Virus record (IMG/VR): IMGVR_UViG_3300023272_000010
Span: 1 to 28,254 of that record
Source of the DNA: a virus
Reading direction: 5' to 3' (one strand)
Length of the DNA: 28,254 bases
This document shows, one piece after another, positions 21,581 through 27,169 of the stretch (position 1 is the stretch's first letter; the number at the start of each line of letters is the position of its first letter). The position numbers and the translations under genes are program-made. The notes under the pieces were generated by a model, which saw only the letters and a list, made by a program, of their open reading frames with translations, did not search any database and had not been told where the DNA came from.

Positions 21581-21601
21581 TTCCAAATCACTTTTGAGTT
21601 A

Positions 21602-21720
21602 TCCGGAAATCCCGGACAGTTGGGAATGAAATGTAGACAAATATGTGTAAAATATGTATCTTATATGTGAAATATATATATAAAATACATATTCATAAAA
21701 CTAAAACACATAAGAAATAT
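21602..21720 (+). repeat. AT-rich repeat region upstream of parA, centromere/operator candidate
   Basis: After a small inverted repeat TCCGG/CCGGA (21602-21616), the motif ATATGTG recurs as ATATGTGTAA (21641), ATATGTATC (21652) and ATATGTGAA (21663), and inverted forms appear (ATACATAT near 21685, AACACATAAG near 21706). A possible promoter is TAGACA at about 21633 with TATCTT 17 bases on. Ribbon-helix-helix partition proteins bind such short repeats both to segregate DNA and to repress the par operon. Confidence 0.5.
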
Positions 21721-22356
21721 ATGAAAATTGTAGTAGGGGGAATTAAGGGGGGAAGCGGTAAAACCACAATCGCTACCAACTTAACAGCTATGAGAGCTTC
21801 AACTGGTAAGAAAATATTACTGGTTGATTCTGATGAGCAAAAATCATCATCAGATTGGGCCTCTCAAAGAGATTCAATGGGTATAAAAACGAATTGGACC
21901 ACCACCCAAATGTACGGGGAAACCGTACACTTGGAAGTTTCCAAAATTGAATCGGATTACGATGACATCATTATAGATGTTGGAGGCAGAAATACAAGAA
22001 GCCAAAGATCAGCGCTTTTCTGTGCGGATATATTCATTATTCCATTAAAGCCAAGATCATTAGATATTTGGACCGTTTCGGCGGTGAATGAAATGATAGC
22101 AGAAATCATCATCTTGAACCCTAACATGAAATGCTATGCAGTCATCAATCAAGCAGACTTTAAAGGGTCGGACAACAAAGAAGCAATGGATATCATTGCA
22201 AAATATTCAAATATTAAATGTTTAGGAGTTTCTATTGGAAATCGTAAATCATTCGGTAATGCTATTGCTGAAGGATTAGCGGTATTTGAGATGAAAAGTA
22301 AAGATTTGAAAGCAATTGAAGAAATGGATTTATTGTATAGAAATATATTCGCATAG
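21721..22356 (+). CDS. parA: ParA-family partition ATPase
   Basis: 211 residues, the short (type Ib-like) form without an N-terminal HTH. The deviant Walker A is KGGSGKTT at 9-16 with the signature lysine at 9, then LLVDSDEQ (A'), Walker B IIIDVGG, and the IIPLKPRSLDIW segment typical of ParA/MipZ. The start at 21721 begins directly with the first beta strand; an upstream in-frame start would add 26 unusual residues. The next gene encodes an RHH protein, the usual centromere-binding partner. A partition module in a phage genome implies low-copy plasmid-like maintenance. Confidence 0.85.
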   Translation: MKIVVGGIKGGSGKTTIATNLTAMRASTGKKILLVDSDEQKSSSDWASQRDSMGIKTNWTTTQMYGETVHLEVSKIESDYDDIIIDVGGRNTRSQRSALFCADIFIIPLKPRSLDIWTVSAVNEMIAEIIILNPNMKCYAVINQADFKGSDNKEAMDIIAKYSNIKCLGVSIGNRKSFGNAIAEGLAVFEMKSKDLKAIEEMDLLYRNIFA

Positions 22357-22453
22357 ATGCATATGATAAATATATACACAATATATGAAAAATGTGGTAA
22401 AAATACACATTAGGCATATAAAATAATTGCAAAAATATACGACAAAGGTGCAT
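22357..22453 (+). repeat. AT-rich gap between parA and its RHH partner with related repeats
   Basis: Copies of ATATACACA-, AATACACAT- and GCATATRA-type motifs occur here (around 22372, 22401 and 22412, and at both ends). They look like inverted versions of the ATATGTG repeats before parA. The two gaps together would make parC-like binding arrays flanking the ATPase gene. Confidence 0.4.
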
Positions 22454-22699
22454 ATGATTAGAGATAAACAAAATCCTAAGACGAATAAAGAGTTGGAAGA
22501 ATTGAAAATAAAGATAATACAAAAAGGAAGTGATTCTGAACTGTTAGATAAAAATTTAAATAATAAGTTTAAAGTATTCAATGTTCGAATTCCATATGAC
22601 CTATATGAAGACTTGGAAAGAGCAGTAAAAAATAGAGTGGGAATTACAAAAACTGGTTGGATTTTGGAATGTATTTCGGAAAGATTAAAAGCCCTATAA
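22454..22699 (+). CDS. Ribbon-helix-helix DNA-binding protein, likely ParB/ParG-type partition partner
   Basis: 81 residues from the ATG at 22454 with AAAGGTG just upstream. The first 38 residues are charged and probably flexible, as in ParG-like proteins. Residues 39-80 form an RHH domain: a beta strand FKVFNVRIP, helix YDLYEDLERAVKNR, turn GITKTGW and helix ILECISERL. In type Ib systems the flexible N-terminal arm stimulates the ATPase and the RHH fold binds the centromere. Its place after parA strongly supports a pair. It may also autoregulate the operon. Confidence 0.7.
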   Translation: MIRDKQNPKTNKELEELKIKIIQKGSDSELLDKNLNNKFKVFNVRIPYDLYEDLERAVKNRVGITKTGWILECISERLKAL

Positions 22700-22710
22700 A
22701 AGGAAAAAAA

Positions 22711-22968
22711 ATGAACATCACACCTGTTGGAAGCTATGTATTATTGAAGAAAAGAAAAGAGCAGGATAAGCCTGGAAAGATTATCATCACAAATTCATCT
22801 ATAGATCCATACCCTCATCAAGGAATTGTAATAAGCAATGGTTCGGACTGCAAAAAGACGTGGTGTCCCAATACAATTGTAAGACATCAGGCTCATGCAG
22901 CACAAACAGTCAATGAGGAATATCTTCTAGTAAACGAGGAACAGATTATAGCTATAATAGGTGAGTAA
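22711..22968 (+). CDS. GroES/Cpn10-like co-chaperonin
   Basis: 85 residues, slightly shorter than bacterial GroES (about 97). The start (22711) follows AAAAGGAAA. It keeps the GroES frame: NITPVGSYVLLKKRKEQ matching the N-terminal strand, a GKIIIT segment in the place of the mobile-loop GGIVL that docks on GroEL, HQGIVISNG in the place of RGEVLAVGNG, and a C-terminal LLVNEEQIIAIIGE nearly identical in pattern to the bacterial end. The roof region is reduced and contains CKKTWCPN. Phage co-chaperonins such as T4 gp31 let GroEL fold large capsid proteins. Stop overlaps the alpha-CTD-like gene (TAATG). Confidence 0.75.
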   Translation: MNITPVGSYVLLKKRKEQDKPGKIIITNSSIDPYPHQGIVISNGSDCKKTWCPNTIVRHQAHAAQTVNEEYLLVNEEQIIAIIGE

Positions 22969-23333
22969 TGACTGAAGAAGAAAGAATAGAAATTGAATGG
23001 GAACATCTTCCGTATAGAGTGGAAAATGTATTAAAACTTCACGGAATACAAAATATAGATCAACTTGTGAAACTCTCGACAAGAGAGCTTTTGCAATGGA
23101 GGAACTTTGGTAAGAAATCAATTAATGATATTCGTCGATATCTTGCTAAGTATGATCTTAGCTTAAAAGACGAAACTGTAAATCCAGACGTGCAGAAGAT
23201 GATATTGAAAGATATCCCGGCAATATTGGATAAAATAAGGACGCAAGTAGAAGATTCATGCAGAGAATTGCGATACCTTAGCTTTAAGTTAGAGCAGATT
23301 TCAACAGAAGCTAGGAATTTGGATAAAAGATGA
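22968..23333 (+). CDS. Stand-alone RNA polymerase alpha-CTD-like DNA-binding protein
   Basis: 121 residues. Residues about 13-67 resemble the C-terminal domain of bacterial RNA polymerase alpha: LPYRVENVLKLHGIQNIDQL, STRELLQWRNFGKKSINDI, RRYLAKYDLSL. By hand alignment without gaps, the E. coli DNA-contact residues Arg265, Asn268, Asn294, Gly296, Lys298 and Ser299 correspond to Arg17, Asn20, Asn46, Gly48, Lys50 and Ser51; Glu302 is Asp54. The alpha assembly domain is absent. The last 50 residues are a charged helix with ILDKIRTQVEDSCRELRYL, which may form a coiled coil or bind a partner. It could bind UP elements or block and redirect host polymerase. Function is inferred. Confidence 0.7.
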   Translation: MTEEERIEIEWEHLPYRVENVLKLHGIQNIDQLVKLSTRELLQWRNFGKKSINDIRRYLAKYDLSLKDETVNPDVQKMILKDIPAILDKIRTQVEDSCRELRYLSFKLEQISTEARNLDKR

Positions 23334-23707
23334 ATGAAGAAACATTAGAAAATTTCAAATCCCGAATGAATTCAGAATATGCAAAACAAGGATCAATATA
23401 TTTTGATAGGCAAGGAAGAGAGCTGCAATTGATGGATTGGGCGAGTAAATTCGAGGATAAGGAATATCAAATCGTTAAACAAGACAGAATTGGAAAATAC
23501 TTTGTAAGTACAGTATGGCTTGGCATAAACCATAGGTTTATGAGAGGAGGCCCTCCTTTGATTTTCGAGACAATGGTTTTTGTAGACGATGAAAAAGATC
23601 CATTAAATGAATATCAAGAAAGATACTCAACAGAAGAAGAAGCGGTAAACGGACATGAAGATACGATCGCGATTGTAAAAGCCTATATGAATTTGGAGAA
23701 GAGATGA
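23330..23707 (+). CDS. Conserved phage protein of unknown function
   Basis: 125 residues, overlapping both neighbours by four bases (ATGA). The N-terminal third is helical and charged; the centre contains GKYFVSTVWLGINHRFMRGG and LIFETMVF, a block I recognise as recurrent in small uncharacterised proteins of many phages. The C-terminus is a helix with EEAVNGHEDTIAIVKAYM. No catalytic residues are obvious. It is part of the early/accessory operon downstream of the co-chaperonin and alpha-CTD-like genes. Confidence 0.65.
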   Translation: MNEETLENFKSRMNSEYAKQGSIYFDRQGRELQLMDWASKFEDKEYQIVKQDRIGKYFVSTVWLGINHRFMRGGPPLIFETMVFVDDEKDPLNEYQERYSTEEEAVNGHEDTIAIVKAYMNLEKR

Positions 23708-23955
23708 AATTCGAAGGAACTAAAAAATTGAATATAGAATTGCGTGATCTTTTTGAACGCGACTTAAAGAACGTGCTTGTCACTCTTGAAAAGTTGTGCC
23801 AAGGGAAAGTAGATCATGTCGATTACGTTAAGGCGTACAAATATTTTGTAGACACATGGAATCCAGATGAGCCAGTTTTGAAAAGATTTCCCGGGTCGAT
23901 GGGTTATAAGTTTGGTACGCCACCGCCCGGTACCGTAACAACTTTAAAAGAATAA
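23704..23955 (+). CDS. Unknown small protein
   Basis: 83 residues, starting in the stop of the previous gene (ATGA). It is helical with alternating charge (NIELRDLFERDLKNVLVTL) and has a Gly/Pro-rich end (GSMGYKFGTPPPG). No motif is recognised. Co-translation with the preceding gene suggests related use. Confidence 0.6.
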   Translation: MKFEGTKKLNIELRDLFERDLKNVLVTLEKLCQGKVDHVDYVKAYKYFVDTWNPDEPVLKRFPGSMGYKFGTPPPGTVTTLKE

Positions 23956-23960
23956 ATATA

Positions 23961-24161
23961 ATGAAAGTCGATGTGAATCAAGAAGAATTAGAATTCTTAA
24001 TGCGTTTCTGCAAACGCGCCATTCAGTTGGCTACTCAACTTGGAGATAAGGGCGGCACAATATTTGACCCGGAAAGAGGTGAGAATATTGAGAAGGCAAC
24101 AAAGCTCTACATTAAGCTTGAAAGAGCTTACCATACAAGGAATGAAAATGGAATGGATTAG
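23961..24161 (+). CDS. Unknown small helical protein, ends in NGMD
   Basis: 66 residues. Helical, with EELEFLMRFCKRAIQLATQL and an IEKATKLYIKLERAY helix. Its last codons (Met-Asp-stop, ATGGATTAG) lie inside the next gene, where the same bases in another frame encode Trp-Ile-Ser. The same arrangement recurs 431 bases later, indicating a duplicated gene junction. Confidence 0.6.
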   Translation: MKVDVNQEELEFLMRFCKRAIQLATQLGDKGGTIFDPERGENIEKATKLYIKLERAYHTRNENGMD

Positions 24162-24402
24162 CGTTAAAGATAAACTCCCAGAATTATATGATTTTGTTTT
24201 GGTTTTTGCAGATAATCAAGGAACCAATGAGCCTAAACCATTTTCTATTGCTAGGTGGGAATCTGAAAAGTGGGAATTTATTAATCATTCCCCTCTTATG
24301 CCGAATTATGGAGCATATATGGAAATGGAATATAATATGGATTCTGAAGATGTAACCCATTGGATGCCTCTACCACAACCACCAAACCGTAACAGAGAGT
24401 GA
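24148..24402 (+). CDS. DUF551-like protein, copy 1
   Basis: 84 residues from the ATG at 24148, seven bases after AAGG; an ATG at 24142 is also possible. The family signature is clear: EWISVKDKLPE at the start, VLVFADNQ, a central W (ARWESEKWEF), and THWMPLPQPP at the end. DUF551 proteins are small, widespread in phages and prophages, and functionally unknown. The start overlaps the preceding stop by 14 bases. Confidence 0.75.
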   Translation: MEWISVKDKLPELYDFVLVFADNQGTNEPKPFSIARWESEKWEFINHSPLMPNYGAYMEMEYNMDSEDVTHWMPLPQPPNRNRE

Positions 24403-24409
24403 GGAATAA

Positions 24410-24592
24410 ATGATCAGTCTTTTCCCAATATGCACAGTATGCAAAGAGAAATGCGGGAACTCTCAAATTATAAGCTATTTTAAACAATCTCCTAATGGGG
24501 GAATGACAACAAAAGCTTGCTGCATGCCGTGTTCTAATATCACCAATGATAAATGGTTAGAAAATGGATGGAAGAAAAATGCAATGGATTAG
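24410..24592 (+). CDS. Small zinc-ribbon-like protein, ends in NAMD
   Basis: 60 residues with a GTGAGGAATAA Shine-Dalgarno region. Two Cys pairs (CTVCKEKC and CCMPC) are spaced like a small zinc ribbon. The C-terminus (KKNAMD) overlaps the following DUF551-like gene exactly as in the upstream pair. Function unknown; a nucleic-acid or protein-binding zinc knuckle is plausible. Confidence 0.6.
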   Translation: MISLFPICTVCKEKCGNSQIISYFKQSPNGGMTTKACCMPCSNITNDKWLENGWKKNAMD

Positions 24593-24788
24593 CGTTAAAG
24601 ATCAATTACCGAAATTGGGAATCCAATATCGTTATCTTTTTCTGAATGGGAAAAAGGATGTGACGTTTGGCTATGCATATGATTGGCCTCCTGAAGATGA
24701 TCGGCGCATTTGGATTAACGACATGGATAATGAGACAAATGAGATAGCCACTCACTGGATGCCACTACCACAACCACCAGAGAAATAA
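24579..24788 (+). CDS. DUF551-like protein, copy 2
   Basis: 69 residues from the ATG at 24579; a start at 24564 would add five residues. It opens with QWISVKDQLPK and ends with THWMPLPQPPEK, the same borders as copy 1, while the middle (YRYLFLNGKKDVTFGYAYDW) differs. The first 20 bases of the overlap are identical to copy 1. The serine recombinase gene follows one base after its stop codon. Function unknown. Confidence 0.7.
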   Translation: MQWISVKDQLPKLGIQYRYLFLNGKKDVTFGYAYDWPPEDDRRIWINDMDNETNEIATHWMPLPQPPEK

Positions 24789-25460
24789 ATGAAATACGTA
24801 ATCTATTTAAGAGTTAGTACAGATCAGCAAGCTCAATCGGGACATGGTTTAGAAGCACAAAGAGCCATGTGCTATCAATATATTGCTAATAAAGGGCAAG
24901 GATGCAGCGTTCTAGAGTTTAGCGACGAAGGGATTAGCGGATCTAAAACTTTGGAAAAGCGTCCTCAGCTATTTGCAGCAATTAATTCTCTTGAGAAAGG
25001 GGATATATTGCTTATCTCAAAGAGAGATAGAATAGGCCGTGATCCTATTGTGAATGCCATGATTGAAAGAGCAGTACAAAGAAAGAATGCCAGACTAATA
25101 AGCGCAAGTGGGGACGTGAGCGATAGTAATGATCCTACATCAATTCTTATGAAAAGAATGATAGATGCCTTTGCAGAATATGAGCGATTAATCATTGGAG
25201 AAAGGACTAAAGCATCTTTACAAGCAAAGAAGAAAAAGAACGAAAGAGTGGGATATATTCCTTTTGGATATAAGCTTTCTGAAGACAAAATCCATCTTGA
25301 GAGAAATGAAGGAGAACAACAGATTTTAGACATGATCAGAATGGGTAGAAAAGATGGGGCTTCATTTAGAAAAATAGCTCAAGATTTCAATGAAATGCAA
25401 ATTACCAATAGATTTCTAAGACCTTGGAACCATGTATCAATAATAAGGGTGATGAAATGA
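24789..25460 (+). CDS. Serine recombinase (resolvase/invertase family)
   Basis: 223 residues. The catalytic domain is complete: RVSTDQQ with nucleophile Ser10 and Arg8, the GLEAQR segment, and SKRDRIGRD at 77-85 with Arg81 and Arg84 matching the active-site arginines of gamma-delta resolvase. Then comes helix E (MKRMIDAFAEYERLIIGERT). A short C-terminal DNA-binding part follows (GYIPFGYKL, then FRKIAQDFNEMQITNR and WNHVSIIRVMK), resembling a small recombinase-type HTH. The size is between resolvases and large integrases. It could integrate the prophage, or resolve dimers of a plasmid prophage next to the par genes. No flanking crossover repeats were seen. Confidence 0.85.
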   Translation: MKYVIYLRVSTDQQAQSGHGLEAQRAMCYQYIANKGQGCSVLEFSDEGISGSKTLEKRPQLFAAINSLEKGDILLISKRDRIGRDPIVNAMIERAVQRKNARLISASGDVSDSNDPTSILMKRMIDAFAEYERLIIGERTKASLQAKKKKNERVGYIPFGYKLSEDKIHLERNEGEQQILDMIRMGRKDGASFRKIAQDFNEMQITNRFLRPWNHVSIIRVMK

Positions 25461-25669
25461 CTTGGAGACTTTGGTGCAATCGACACATAGACAAAATTGA
25501 AGATGATGAAAATTATCTAGTCTCCTATAAAGACTCAGATGGCAACTACTCACATCCTATCAGAGCATATTATATAGCGGAAGATGATGCTATGTTTCCT
25601 ACTGATTCAAGCTTTGCTTTTCCCCTGAAACCTGATATTTATATGCCAATGCCAAAGGTGCCGAAATGA
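25457..25669 (+). CDS. DUF551-related small protein
   Basis: 70 residues, starting inside the recombinase stop (ATGA). It lacks the WISV start but has a similar overall plan: YLVSYKDSDGNYSHPIRAYY in the middle and PDIYMPMPKVP at the end, recalling HWMPLPQPP. It is most likely a diverged member of the same group. Function unknown. Confidence 0.55.
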   Translation: MTWRLWCNRHIDKIEDDENYLVSYKDSDGNYSHPIRAYYIAEDDAMFPTDSSFAFPLKPDIYMPMPKVPK

Positions 25670-25761
25670 TTTTAGAAATTATATTATGTGTAATATTCGG
25701 TAATTTTCTCTGGTCTATTATAAATGCAATAATACAAAAAATTTGGGACAGGTATGAATGA
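25666..25761 (+). CDS. Tiny membrane peptide
   Basis: 31 residues, starting within the preceding stop (ATGA). Nearly the whole peptide is one hydrophobic helix (ILEIILCVIFGNFLWSIINA) followed by a short charged end (KIWDRYE). Too short for the usual gene-calling limit, but the coupled start supports translation. It could be a membrane-active or regulatory peptide. Confidence 0.45.
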   Translation: MILEIILCVIFGNFLWSIINAIIQKIWDRYE

Positions 25762-25853
25762 TTATCTTCGATTCAGACGCAAACTCTATTGCTATGTGGC
25801 GCAGAAGAGGAATATTCGTTTTTGATGTGAATCAATCTGGAAAGGAGTTTTAA
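25758..25853 (+). CDS. Tiny protein of unknown function
   Basis: 31 residues, starting in the stop of the tiny membrane peptide (ATGA). It contains an FDSDANSIAMWRRRGIFVFD pattern with alternating hydrophobic and charged residues. The coupled start on both sides suggests it is real, but there is no known family. Confidence 0.4.
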   Translation: MIIFDSDANSIAMWRRRGIFVFDVNQSGKEF

Positions 25854-25855
25854 AC

Positions 25856-26149
25856 GTGCAAGAAGTTGATTGTTCTGAACGCATGCCAATTAAAAAAAAG
25901 AAATATAAGGTTTTCTATACCACTCAGAATTTAAATGGAGGATTGAGTAGTTCTGGGCATATATTAGAATTTGACGGTACTAAATTTTTTGATCCTAGGT
26001 CTGTTGGAAAGTACCCTTGCTCTAACTTTCATTCATGGGATTATTGGGAAGATTGGGATTGCCCTAAATGTAAAAACGAAATGTTTTTATGCGAAAACCC
26101 TAATGAAACAACCTTTAGATGCGTCCATTGCGATCATAAGGAGTTTTAG
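25856..26149 (+). CDS. DUF551-like/zinc-ribbon fusion protein
   Basis: 97 residues with a GTG start, AAAGGAG eight bases upstream. The first half resembles DUF551 (CSERMPIKKKKYKVFY, then FHSWDYWEDW); the second half is a zinc ribbon with CPKC, a further CEN and CVHCDH. The two Cys pairs are spaced to bind one zinc. The combination suggests a small protein- or nucleic-acid-binding adapter. Function unknown. Confidence 0.6.
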   Translation: MQEVDCSERMPIKKKKYKVFYTTQNLNGGLSSSGHILEFDGTKFFDPRSVGKYPCSNFHSWDYWEDWDCPKCKNEMFLCENPNETTFRCVHCDHKEF

Positions 26150-26326
26150 ATGTTAAGGGAAGATATAATTATCAGAATAACTGCTGAAGAATTCCAAAAG
26201 TTACGGACATGTAAAGATTGGTTAGAAGTTTGTCATTATCCACGAATTGATCTGGCAGATAAAGATGAAGCTGGAAGGATTGAAGATGTTCGATTCTTTT
26301 TTAAATCATGGCAGAAAGATAAATAG
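26150..26326 (+). CDS. Unknown small acidic protein
   Basis: 58 residues with AAGGAG before the ATG, which directly follows the preceding stop. It is charged and helical (ITAEEFQKLRTCKDWLEVC), followed by DEAGRIEDVRFFFKSW. No motif is recognised. It is below the usual length limit of gene finders, yet its Shine-Dalgarno and tight spacing are convincing. Confidence 0.55.
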   Translation: MLREDIIIRITAEEFQKLRTCKDWLEVCHYPRIDLADKDEAGRIEDVRFFFKSWQKDK

Positions 26327-26328
26327 AA

Positions 26329-26505
26329 ATGCAATGCACCATAGAAGACCTACAGGAAGCCTTAGTGGATGAAAGAATTACAATTCAGCAATTCATTGAG
26401 GTGTTGGTAGATAATTTCGGTGCAAAGAGAACTAAGAAGATCATTAAGCATAATGTGCGATTGGCCATGAAACAGGAAAGGAAAAATGGACACATCAAAA
26501 AGTGA
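26329..26505 (+). CDS. Unknown small basic helical protein
   Basis: 58 residues, starting two bases after the previous stop. An acidic helix (TIEDLQEALVDERITIQQF) is followed by a basic one (GAKRTKKIIKHNVRLAMKQE), so it may bind nucleic acid. It overlaps the next gene by 20 bases. No family known to me. Confidence 0.5.
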   Translation: MQCTIEDLQEALVDERITIQQFIEVLVDNFGAKRTKKIIKHNVRLAMKQERKNGHIKK

Positions 26506-26737
26506 ATTCTTCCACTTTGGCATTCTACCCGAAGTTTGTATTCATTCTTTAGATGAAGATGAATATTCTAAAATGTATATACCAAGAGAAAAGTGCGATT
26601 GTGGAAATGATAAATGGATTGATTCAACAATGAAAATCGTTAAAGATTTTATGGGTTATGAATTTCCAAAAAAGTTAGTGCATAGATGCTCACATTGCAA
26701 TGAAGTTCGATTGGCTGATCATATAGGAAAAAAATAA
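26486..26737 (+). CDS. Small zinc-binding protein
   Basis: 83 residues with GGAAAGGAAAA upstream. Two Cys pairs, CDCGNDKW and CSHCNEVR, lie about 30 residues apart and fit a zinc ribbon. The N-terminus is acidic and aromatic. Its stop overlaps the start of the next gene (TAATGG). A regulatory adapter role is possible. Confidence 0.6.
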   Translation: MDTSKSEFFHFGILPEVCIHSLDEDEYSKMYIPREKCDCGNDKWIDSTMKIVKDFMGYEFPKKLVHRCSHCNEVRLADHIGKK

Positions 26738-26985
26738 TGGAAAAAAGAGAATTAGAAATTGGAGACGTTCTTCAAATTACTCCAGAAGGAGATCAAGGCC
26801 ATTGGGGAGGAATGCTTATTGTATGTACTGAACCTAAATCATGGGGATGCCAGGGATATATCTTACATACCGGAGATTTTCCTGCAGTAAGATTTGATGG
26901 CGTGGCATACAGACGAGTTAAATTCGAAGACATGGAATATGTAGGGCAATTGCCTTGGATAAGACAGGAAAAAGAAGATGAATGA
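26737..26985 (+). CDS. Conserved small phage protein of unknown function
   Basis: 82 residues, TAATG overlap with the preceding gene. It is beta-rich with a characteristic block: LEIGDVLQITPEGDQGHWGG, then MLIVCTEPKSWGCQGYIL, and EYVGQLPW at the end. I recognise this WGGMLIVCTEPKSWG pattern as recurrent in small uncharacterised proteins of phage accessory operons. The function is unknown. Confidence 0.65.
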   Translation: MEKRELEIGDVLQITPEGDQGHWGGMLIVCTEPKSWGCQGYILHTGDFPAVRFDGVAYRRVKFEDMEYVGQLPWIRQEKEDE

Positions 26986-27169
26986 TTCATTTGGAAAAAG
27001 AGTGAAACAAAATATTGATAAAAAAGAACATCCTTTCCCTAATGAAGAATTGAATCTCATTATGAAGTTAAATAAAGAAGGCAAAATTCCTGTTGAAGAA
27101 GTGGCCATCCTTTCAAATTTGATCCATAAATATCTTAATCTAAGAGCGGATGTTTTTCATGATTATTGA
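26978..27169 (+). CDS. Unknown small helical protein
   Basis: 63 residues overlapping both neighbours. Helical (NEELNLIMKLNKEGKIPVEE), ending in LIHKYLNLRADVFHDY. The start lies within the end of the previous gene, and the following metallophosphoesterase begins within its last codons. Function unknown. Confidence 0.55.
   Translation: MNDSFGKRVKQNIDKKEHPFPNEELNLIMKLNKEGKIPVEEVAILSNLIHKYLNLRADVFHDY

Noticed and set aside
21488-21670. 60-codon frame after the RusA-like gene
   Set aside because: It contains the GC-rich intrinsic terminator and has no Shine-Dalgarno or familiar motif.
22149-22581. Overlapping Ile/Phe/Tyr-rich minus-strand frames in the par region
   Set aside because: They arise from AT-rich repeats opposite parA and the RHH gene and lack start signals.
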